DNA of 64,000 bases from Isotricha intestinalis. Its lineage: Eukaryota; Ciliophora; Litostomatea; Vestibuliferida; Isotrichidae. The translations under genes were made by a program, and so were the position numbers. The notes under the pieces are model-generated. The model saw only the letters and a list, made by a program, of their open reading frames with translations. It had not been told where the DNA came from and ran no database searches. The stretch lies in the NCBI GenBank assembly GCA_023807065.1, contig JAJJLU010003458.1:1-64000 (forward strand), written 5' to 3'. Every line of letters begins with the position of its first letter. Within the stretch, counting starts at the first letter, position 1. Of the stretch, positions 19,029 to 26,562 are shown one piece after another.

Positions 19029-19523
19029 TTATGAATTAATCATTAAATCCTTTAAATTCTTATCAATTAAATTAGCAGAAGTTCCAGTTTGGGCAGGTCT
19101 ATCTCCTAAAGCTTGTAGAAAAGAGTAAATAATAGTTATAAATAGATAATGAAAAACACACCAAATAATAATACAGAAAGTATAAAAATAAATTAAATCA
19201 ATATCAGTTTTTGAAGAAAAACAATATATAATAATAATAATATAAAATAATCCAGTTGATAATAAACTTAAAGTATAATATCTTGTTATACTTTTATATC
19301 TGATTAGAACTTTATTTGTAAAATATAATAAATTTTTTAATGAAATTAAACAAGTTGAAACTACAATTACATGTAAAAGTGCTCCTATCCATTTATATTG
19401 TTTGTCTGATAAAAAGAGAATTATAAATAATAATACATTTGATATTACACTTATTGCATATGATATTATTATTGAAAACTTTAAATTTAAACATCCTCTA
19501 ACTTGCTTTTTTGAGAGATCCAT
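19029..19523 (-). CDS. Small four-helix membrane protein, unknown
   Basis: This 164-residue protein has four hydrophobic helices (about residues 13-38, 44-68, 81-104 and 109-135). It has a short basic N-terminus (MDLSKKQVRG) and a polar C-terminal tail of about 30 residues. The four-helix, both-ends-cytosolic layout is shared by MARVEL-like and other small vesicle membrane proteins, but no diagnostic motif lets me name the family. Confidence 0.7.
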   Translation of the reverse strand: MDLSKKQVRGCLNLKFSIIISYAISVISNVLLFIILFLSDKQYKWIGALLHVIVVSTCLISLKNLLYFTNKVLIRYKSITRYYTLSLLSTGLFYIIIIIYCFSSKTDIDLIYFYTFCIIIWCVFHYLFITIIYSFLQALGDRPAQTGTSANLIDKNLKDLMINS

Positions 19524-19756
19524 TTTTTATTCTAAAATAATATGTTTATATAAGAAATAATATAATAAATATCAAAATAAAATTCTTAGATTTAAAAAAA
19601 TAGAAAACTAAAAAAAAAATAAAAAATAAAAAAATAGATTAAAACAAAATTAAAATAAAATCAAATATATACCATATATATATAATAAAATAAAATTTTT
19701 ATTAATACTTAACTACACATACACATTATAAAGTATAAAATAATAACACCAATGAA

Positions 19757-21088
19757 TTATTGATTCAAAAAAGAAATATTAAAAGAATAGGAAAATAATT
19801 TAACTTCATATTTATCATTAAAAGATCTTAATTCAAAATCATGATTTAAAATAATCCAAGTTCCATGAGTAGAATGTTTTCCTTTTCCATTTCCATCATT
19901 TAAAAACCATTTTTCTTTTTCATTATTATAAATTAAAGTAGAATGAATTCTTGAAATTGATTGATTATTAATTATAATAATACATTTTTCTCTTCCTATT
20001 GAAATTGGGGAATTTTCTTTATGAAAAGTATATTCTTTTTGAATTATATTTTTATCATATATTATTATTGTTATATCATCATTTTCTTTTATTAATATAG
20101 AAGATATTATTTTTCCAAATGAAAAATATAATATTTTATCTTTTTCTTTTTTTGATATTATATATTCATAATCTATTTTTATATGTATTAATTTACTTTC
20201 TTTTATTAAATTTGTTAAATAATAATGAGTTCTTTTATTGTCATAATAAATTAAAAATATTTGTTTTCCTTTTAAATTTTCATCATTAATATTTAATGTA
20301 ATATCATTTATAATTTCTTTATCATTTACACCAAAAAAAGTTTTCATATCTCTTTTTCTTCTTAAGCCATTTAAACATCCTTTACCATCAATTTTAATTA
20401 TTTTTCCTTTAAATAAATCTCCTTTTAAATCATATATAATTAATTTTGGAATTAAATCAATTTCATTTTCTTCAATTGATTCATTTAAATTATTATTTAT
20501 ATTATTAATTATACTTATTTTATTTTCATAAATTATGTTATTATTATTTTCTATATTTGAATCAGATAAAATTTGTTTCGTTTGTTTTGTTAAAAAAGAA
20601 TTATTACTATATTCAAAAAAATCATCTAAACTATTTGAAGAATCATTTATTGAAATTAAACTTGTTTTTGTCATAAAAGGAATATCATTTTTATTTTTAG
20701 ATTTTAAATATGAATTTCTTTTTGTTGAGCTTTTTTTTCTTAATGAATTTTTTTCATTTATTATATCATCTTTATATGTTACTTTCTTTTTTGTTGATTT
20801 TTTTTTTATTGAAAATGAATTTTCTGTTTTTATTTTATGCTTTGGAGAAATATCTTCTTCACTTAATAAAACAGAATTTATAAATGAATATTTTTTCTGA
20901 TTGCTTTCATCTTTAAAATTTGTTTTTTTTAAATTTGTAACACTGTTTGAACCTTTTGATTTTATTTTTGAATATATGTTTGAAAATGAATTACTTATTT
21001 TTCTATTCTCTTTTATATTAAAAACACTATTCGTTATTTCACTTTCTCTTCCACAACAACTAAAACATTTTGTTAATATTGAATTCAT
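19757..21088 (-). CDS. FHA-domain protein
   Basis: The C-terminal 90 residues form a forkhead-associated domain. They show SIGREKC (the Gly-Arg of the first loop), SISRIHSTLIYN (the Ser-x-x-His phosphothreonine-binding motif), and then WFLNDGN and STHGTWI, a variant of the usual NGT loop. FHA domains read phosphothreonine, so the protein is probably a phospho-dependent adaptor. Residues 225-340 may form a second beta-rich domain (KGDLFKGKIIKIDGKG). The N-terminus has a CFSCCGRE cluster that could be lipidated or bind metal. The region between is Ser/Asn/Lys-rich and disordered. The enzyme partner is unknown. Confidence 0.8.
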   Translation of the reverse strand: MNSILTKCFSCCGRESEITNSVFNIKENRKISNSFSNIYSKIKSKGSNSVTNLKKTNFKDESNQKKYSFINSVLLSEEDISPKHKIKTENSFSIKKKSTKKKVTYKDDIINEKNSLRKKSSTKRNSYLKSKNKNDIPFMTKTSLISINDSSNSLDDFFEYSNNSFLTKQTKQILSDSNIENNNNIIYENKISIINNINNNLNESIEENEIDLIPKLIIYDLKGDLFKGKIIKIDGKGCLNGLRRKRDMKTFFGVNDKEIINDITLNINDENLKGKQIFLIYYDNKRTHYYLTNLIKESKLIHIKIDYEYIISKKEKDKILYFSFGKIISSILIKENDDITIIIYDKNIIQKEYTFHKENSPISIGREKCIIIINNQSISRIHSTLIYNNEKEKWFLNDGNGKGKHSTHGTWIILNHDFELRSFNDKYEVKLFSYSFNISFLNQ

Positions 21089-21167
21089 TATGTTTTTGTT
21101 TTTTAAAAATTATAATTAATTATTTTAATTTAAAAATAATTTATTTATATTATATTTAATTTATTTC

Positions 21168-21479
21168 TTAATCAAATTTTTTGAAAAAATCACTTGATTC
21201 TTCTGGAATTCTTTTATGTTGAATTTTTGAAGGAATATTTATTTCTTTGTATTTTTCTTTTAATCTTCTTAAATGAAATTGTTCATAGTTAATTTCATAA
21301 TTAATTTCAATATTATCATTTAAAAATTTTGGCTTTTCTAAATATATTATTTCTTCTATATTTGATTTGTTTTTTATATTTAAAAGAAATAAGTCTTTTA
21401 AACTTTCTGTTATTTCAATCACACATAATTCATTATGATAAAAATAAGCAGTGCCAAAATCTTTTTTGTTATCTCCCAT
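21168..21479 (-). CDS. Small unknown protein
   Basis: I do not recognise this 103-residue protein. It begins MGDNKKDFGTAYFYHNELCV with alternating hydrophobic residues typical of beta strands, then becomes charged and helical (QFHLRRLKEKYKE). There is no signal peptide or membrane helix. Support comes from the intact frame, the A-rich leader and non-random composition. Its start is only 34 bases from the divergent gene at 21514. Confidence 0.6.
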   Translation of the reverse strand: MGDNKKDFGTAYFYHNELCVIEITESLKDLFLLNIKNKSNIEEIIYLEKPKFLNDNIEINYEINYEQFHLRRLKEKYKEINIPSKIQHKRIPEESSDFFKKFD

Positions 21480-21513
21480 TTATTTAAATATTAAATAAAT
21501 TTTAATTCTTTAT
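21480..21513. promoter_or_regulatory. 34-base divergent spacer (shared promoter region by position)
   Basis: The whole distance between two divergent start codons is 34 bases of A+T sequence. Any promoter or 5' leaders for both genes must fit here or overlap the coding regions. No motif is recognisable, so this is a positional inference. Confidence 0.4.
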
Positions 21514-22437
21514 TTGAAAATGAATGCAAAAGTAAAAAGTAAATTATTAGATATTTTCAATTCCAGTTTTTCTGAAAATAATAATTTAAATAAATCTCAA
21601 AACAACATTACTTTAGATACTGATATTTTAGAAAGAAAAATAAAAAATTCTTCTTCATTACCTAAATTTCCACAATATAATTATGTAAATAGGAGTTTAA
21701 AAAAAGATAAAATTAAAGATATATTAAATAAATCTTTAACAGAATTAGGATTTTCAAATTCAAGAAATACTAAATCGTGTTTTGATAATATTAATACAAC
21801 AACAGAAAAATATTTTGGAGGAAAAAAACAAATAGTTGTAATTCATAAGGAATTTGACTATAATAATTTTATTAACAAAATGGATGAAAAAAGAAAAAAA
21901 AATAATAATGATATATTTAATTATAATAATGAATTTAATAATAATAATATAATAAATAAATATTCAATTAGGAAAAATAATAATAATAATAATAATACTA
22001 ATATAAATAATAATTTAAGGAAAAAAATTTGTGCTTTTGTAAACGAACTTCAAATTGAAAATCCTTTAAAAGGAAAGTCTATTATGAATAGACCAATGAC
22101 ATCTTTTGATAATAATTATAATAATGGAAATTATTCTTCTCCTTTTCATCAAGGGAGAATTAATAATTTAACAAGAAGTAATTTTTCAAATTTATTTAAT
22201 TTCAATCCTTCTTCTTCTTCAAATAAATTTAATTATAGTTTAAAAAGGAATAATGAAAAAAATAGTAATGATTTATTTAATCAAACTATTAAATCTTCTA
22301 AATATTCCGTGAATAATTTTTGGAAAAAGAATGATGATAAAGATGAATTAATTAATAATTTTATGAAAGAATATGAAAAGAAAAAAAGTGGGAATAATAG
22401 AAAAAATTCTTTAAAAAAAATTAATTTGAATTTTTAA
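21514..22437 (+). CDS. Unknown Asn/Lys/Ser-rich protein
   Basis: This 307-residue protein is mainly low complexity. It has Asn runs near residues 125-170, basic residues throughout, and short Ser/Phe-rich patches (SNLFNFNPSSSSNKF). No domain, signal peptide or membrane helix is visible. A slightly more ordered part is KKQIVVIHKEFDYNNFINK near residues 108-126. It is probably disordered and lineage-specific. Confidence 0.65.
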   Translation: MKMNAKVKSKLLDIFNSSFSENNNLNKSQNNITLDTDILERKIKNSSSLPKFPQYNYVNRSLKKDKIKDILNKSLTELGFSNSRNTKSCFDNINTTTEKYFGGKKQIVVIHKEFDYNNFINKMDEKRKKNNNDIFNYNNEFNNNNIINKYSIRKNNNNNNNTNINNNLRKKICAFVNELQIENPLKGKSIMNRPMTSFDNNYNNGNYSSPFHQGRINNLTRSNFSNLFNFNPSSSSNKFNYSLKRNNEKNSNDLFNQTIKSSKYSVNNFWKKNDDKDELINNFMKEYEKKKSGNNRKNSLKKINLNF

Positions 22438-22755
22438 AATCAACAAATATTAACTAATAAGATTTATTAATAATTATATTTTGATAATAATAAAAAAATT
22501 TAATTTTTAAATTAAATTTATATAAAAAAAGTTATTTAGTTAATAATAAAAATTCCAATAGTTAAAAATATATATTTTTAATATTTTATCAAAAATATAT
22601 ATAGAAATATAATAGAAAAAACATCGATATATCTATATTTTATTATTTATAATTCATATCAAATAATAATGATATTTTTTACATTTTGCAATATAATTTT
22701 AATAAAAGATTCCTTAAATATCCCCAATTTACAACTAAAAATATCTTTTAAAAAT
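22438..22755. other. Intergenic, no gene seen
   Basis: This is a 318-base convergent spacer of A+T sequence with several ATATAT stretches. I see no RNA gene or frame. It must hold the 3' ends of both neighbours. Confidence 0.6.
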
Positions 22756-25014
22756 TTAACTCCCTTTATAAATTTTAACATACTTATTTAATAATTGATT
22801 AATATCAGGTCTTTTATCTTTTTTTTTTTCTAAACAATCTTTAACAATAGAATAAAGTAAAGAAGAATCAGTAACATAAATATGTTTAAAATCTTTTAAA
22901 TCTTTAATATAATTAGTATCACTAATAATATGATTAGAATAAAAACAAGGAGATTCATTAATAATACTATATTTAATATCATCTTTTCCTCCTTTTTCAA
23001 AAGGTAATTCTTCATAAATAATATAAAATAAAGTAACTCCGATTGCCCAAATATCAACTTTAAAATTATATTTAATATGTTGAATTAATTCAGGTGCTTT
23101 ATAACATAATGAACCATAAGGATCTTCTGAACATTCAAATTTACCTAAAATTCTACTTAAACCAAAATCTACTATTTTAATTGAATTTTTTGGAGTTTCT
23201 TTTATTTCTTCTTTATAATCTTCATTAACCATTATATTTGCTGTCTTTATATCTCTGTGTATTATTCCATATTTATGCAAACATTCTACGCCTTTTAATA
23301 TTTGAAATGTTATATTCATTATATTTGATAAACTATTTATATTCTTATTATATTGATATGATTTCATATACTTTTTTAAATCACTTCCATTTATATATTC
23401 AAATACAAAAAATATTTGTTTTTCACTTTCAAATCTTTGAATTGCTTTTATTACATTTGGATGAATAATATTTTTTAAAGAATTAAATATTGTACTTTCC
23501 CATCTATTTATTTTATATTCTTCTTCTGTTGGATTACATTTTAATACTGATTTTATTGCTACTAATTTTTTATCTTTTAATCTTTCTGCTAAAAAAACAT
23601 GACCAAATTTACCTTTTCCTAATTCACATTTAAATAAATAATAATCATTTATATTTTTATAATGATTATTCTTTTTAAACCATTGAAAAAATTTTTCTGC
23701 ATCTTCTTCATTTTCACATATAAATGAATATTGCTTATCAAAATTATGTAAAGTACTTAAAAAAGTTAATAAAATTAAATTATTTTCTATTTTTTGTTTT
23801 TTAGCAAAAAGTGAAAAAAGAGGAATTATTTTTTTAAAGAGAAATGTATTTCCACATTTTTTAAAATAGAAAAGATAATAATTTACTAAAACTAATTTTA
23901 TTATTGTATCCGTTTTTTTTCCATTCTTATATTTATTTACTATTATTATCTTTTTTTTCCCTTTTTGATATAATTTTCTATATGAATTATCTTCAGTTGA
24001 TCTTTCTGAATTACTATTTACATTTTGATATGATGTTTTTTTTTCAAAAATAGATTTTCCATTATTAAAAATTGTATTTGATTGAGATGGAGAAATCTCT
24101 ATTAAAATTTTTTCTTGGTCTTTATATCTTTTTGTAGAAATATCTTCTAATAATTTAGGTTTAATTTCTTTAGGTTTACATAAATTTTGAAGGCAATCTT
24201 GAATATCACTTTCAAAATTATTTAAATCTTCAAATTCATCAATTGAATCATCATCAGATGAACAATCATTATAATTATATTCATCAAAATCTAATAATTT
24301 TACATTTTGAATATATTTTAATAATTTTGGAGTAATTTTATAATCAAAGGAATTATTTGAATTATTATTAGGTTCATTATTTTCAGAAGTATATTCAACA
24401 GTAAAATGAATACTTTCAAATTTATTATAATTAATTGATTCTTTATATTGTCTTAATTCGTTATCTTTAATTATTGTAGTATAATTATTAATAAAAATAA
24501 TCATTAAGATAAAGACATCTGCATTTTTATTTTGTAATAAATTTATAAATTCTTCTCTTTTATAAGTATTTCTATAACCGAAGAAATTATCAATAACTTC
24601 TTCAAGATAATTAATTGTATTTGTAGTATTTTCAATTAAATGAAAATGAGCAAGAAGAAGAAAAACATCATCTTTTTCAATAAAATTATCTTTATTAAAA
24701 TCAAAGACATCAAAAATAAAAAGTGCTTTTTCTTCTATCGAAGCAAAAAATATTTCATAAATTCCTTTTGAAAAATCATCTAAATTTAATTTTTTTTCTT
24801 CTGTTGTTAAAGCATTATATATTTTATCACTTATTATCATTGGAAGATTTATTACTTCTTGAAATGTATATGAATCAAATATTGAATTACATCTTTTATA
24901 TATATTTGCATATATTTCTGTTAGAAAATTCACTATTAATGTTTTATTATTTGGAAATTTATATGGATATAAATAATTTTTAATATAATCTATTTGTTCT
25001 TGGGGAATTAACAT
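22756..25014 (-). CDS. Protein kinase with N-terminal EF-hand and PH-like domain
   Basis: Three modules are visible in 752 residues. An EF-hand-like helical region (about 30-175) contains one complete loop, D105-F-N-K-D-N-F-I-E-K-D-D116. An acidic linker follows. A PH-like domain (about 345-455) comes next, ending in the typical helix with DAEKFFQWFKK. The kinase domain starts at GKGKFGHVF (near 466) and has VAIKSV, HRDIKTANIM (586), DFGLSRI and GSLCYKAPELI. All catalytic residues are present. A PH domain suggests phosphoinositide targeting and the EF-hand suggests calcium control. This differs from CDPKs, where the EF-hands are C-terminal. The PH assignment rests on fold pattern only. Confidence 0.85.
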   Translation of the reverse strand: MLIPQEQIDYIKNYLYPYKFPNNKTLIVNFLTEIYANIYKRCNSIFDSYTFQEVINLPMIISDKIYNALTTEEKKLNLDDFSKGIYEIFFASIEEKALFIFDVFDFNKDNFIEKDDVFLLLAHFHLIENTTNTINYLEEVIDNFFGYRNTYKREEFINLLQNKNADVFILMIIFINNYTTIIKDNELRQYKESINYNKFESIHFTVEYTSENNEPNNNSNNSFDYKITPKLLKYIQNVKLLDFDEYNYNDCSSDDDSIDEFEDLNNFESDIQDCLQNLCKPKEIKPKLLEDISTKRYKDQEKILIEISPSQSNTIFNNGKSIFEKKTSYQNVNSNSERSTEDNSYRKLYQKGKKKIIIVNKYKNGKKTDTIIKLVLVNYYLFYFKKCGNTFLFKKIIPLFSLFAKKQKIENNLILLTFLSTLHNFDKQYSFICENEEDAEKFFQWFKKNNHYKNINDYYLFKCELGKGKFGHVFLAERLKDKKLVAIKSVLKCNPTEEEYKINRWESTIFNSLKNIIHPNVIKAIQRFESEKQIFFVFEYINGSDLKKYMKSYQYNKNINSLSNIMNITFQILKGVECLHKYGIIHRDIKTANIMVNEDYKEEIKETPKNSIKIVDFGLSRILGKFECSEDPYGSLCYKAPELIQHIKYNFKVDIWAIGVTLFYIIYEELPFEKGGKDDIKYSIINESPCFYSNHIISDTNYIKDLKDFKHIYVTDSSLLYSIVKDCLEKKKDKRPDINQLLNKYVKIYKGS

Positions 25015-25207
25015 TTTTTTATATTTTCTTTTATTATTATTTTGTGTTAAGTTTTTTTATCTTCAGAAAGAGTATTTTTATTTTTTTTTTTAATTGATTA
25101 TTAAATCGATATATTGAAAATAATATATTTCATATTAAATCAATTTTATAAGTTAAAATGATACATTAAAAAAAAATAATTTTAAAAAAATTCAAAAAAA
25201 ATAAAAA

Positions 25208-25951
25208 ATGATATTTGAGACAATATTACTTTTTCTCCTTTCTCAAATTCCATTTTCAAAAAATCAAATTGTGACAACATACGGTCATTATATAATAAGA
25301 TACTTCGACTCAAATGATTCTTTTTGTATAAAAGAGCCAATTTCAACATATTCATTTCCAGTAGATTCAATCAAATGTATAGAAATAAACGATACACTTT
25401 TTATTCAATTTCGTGATTGGGATTCTTATTCAAATTCTCTTCGTTATTACGGTTTAGATGAAAAAGAATGTCCAGAAGAAATTGATGAAGATGAAAATTT
25501 TCCAACAGGAAGTTTTGTTTGTAATGGGCAATGTTTAAAAAATTATTTTAATGACTCTTATTATTTATGTTATTATAATAATATTATTAACAGTGCTATA
25601 ATTTCAATTTCTGAATTTGAAGGAAAAGGATGTAAAAGTTATAATATTATTTATGATGATGATTTTTCTGGAAAAAAATTATGTTGGATGGATTATGAAA
25701 ATTATTCTCTTTTACCTTTATTTTGGAATGATGATAATAAGAGATTATATTATCAAGAATTTAATCATTCTACTTGTTATGGTGGTTTTATTGATTTAGA
25801 AGAAACTTTCTTCATTTGCAATGGGAAATGCCATGAAAAGCAATATAGTAATGGTAATGTTTCTTATAGGTGTAATTTTCATAATTTGGCATTTTTTGTC
25901 AAATCGAATTTTATTATTAACTTTTTTACTCTATTTCTTTTATTATTTTAA
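25208..25951 (+). CDS. Secreted or GPI-anchored Cys-rich protein with internal duplication
   Basis: The N-terminus is a signal peptide (MIFETILLFLLSQIPFSKN) and the last 18 residues are hydrophobic (NFFTLFLLLF) with no following charged tail. That is the pattern of a GPI-anchor signal. Between them lie two related halves. One contains GSFVCNGQC with a Cys about 14 residues on, the other FFICNGKC with the same spacing, and each is preceded by a KGC- or STCYGG-type segment. The protein has at least 13 cysteines, so a disulfide-rich extracellular domain is likely. I cannot name the family. The gene ends 42 bases before SRP14. Confidence 0.72.
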   Translation: MIFETILLFLLSQIPFSKNQIVTTYGHYIIRYFDSNDSFCIKEPISTYSFPVDSIKCIEINDTLFIQFRDWDSYSNSLRYYGLDEKECPEEIDEDENFPTGSFVCNGQCLKNYFNDSYYLCYYNNIINSAIISISEFEGKGCKSYNIIYDDDFSGKKLCWMDYENYSLLPLFWNDDNKRLYYQEFNHSTCYGGFIDLEETFFICNGKCHEKQYSNGNVSYRCNFHNLAFFVKSNFIINFFTLFLLLF

Positions 25952-25993
25952 AATTTTTTTTTTTTTTTTAAATTTTATCATTTTATTTTTAAA

Positions 25994-26422
25994 ATGGTTA
26001 AAAAATTAAAAGCTGATGACTTCTTTTCTGAATTAGATCAATTGTTTAATCAAAGCAAAAATAAATATTCTATTTATTTAACTTTTAAAAGACTTTATGA
26101 AGAGAAATATAAATATAAGAAAAATCAAAAAAATAGGAAATTAAGAATGGAAGATAGAAAAGAACAAGATAAAAGTAAAACTAATTTTAATGTATTGGTA
26201 AGAGCTAAATTAAATAAGAAAAGAATTCATACAATTGTCACTCCTGAAAATTTAGATTCTTTTCATCATAATATAATGAATGTTTTAACTTTACATTTTA
26301 TAAGAGAAGAAATGAAGAAAAAAGAAAAGAAAGAATTAGCAAAAAAGAAAATTTCAAAAACACAAAAAAGGAAAATGAAAAAATTAAAAAAGATAAAAAC
26401 TAAAGAAACAAAAACTCAATAA
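25994..26422 (+). CDS. SRP14: Signal recognition particle 14 kDa subunit
   Basis: This 142-residue protein aligns by eye with SRP14 over its whole conserved part. The N-terminal FFSELDQLFNQSKNKYSIYL matches the first helix and strand. NVLVRAKLNKKRIHTIVTPE matches the central LLRA...KKKISTVV segment. DSFHHNIMNVL matches the helix before the basic tail. The tail (KKEKKELAKKKISK) is strongly basic, as expected for RNA contact. SRP14 pairs with SRP9 on the Alu domain of SRP RNA and causes elongation arrest during co-translational targeting. No SRP9 or SRP RNA gene is visible in the window. Confidence 0.88.
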   Translation: MVKKLKADDFFSELDQLFNQSKNKYSIYLTFKRLYEEKYKYKKNQKNRKLRMEDRKEQDKSKTNFNVLVRAKLNKKRIHTIVTPENLDSFHHNIMNVLTLHFIREEMKKKEKKELAKKKISKTQKRKMKKLKKIKTKETKTQ

Positions 26423-26562
26423 ATGATTTTTATGTTAATGAAAATATAATAAAATATTTTATATTTAAACAAAATTATTAAATAAATTTAATTGCCCAAA
26501 ATCTAAATTTCATAAAAAATATATTTAATATTTTTTTCAATTCAAATTGGAAAGTTAAAAAA

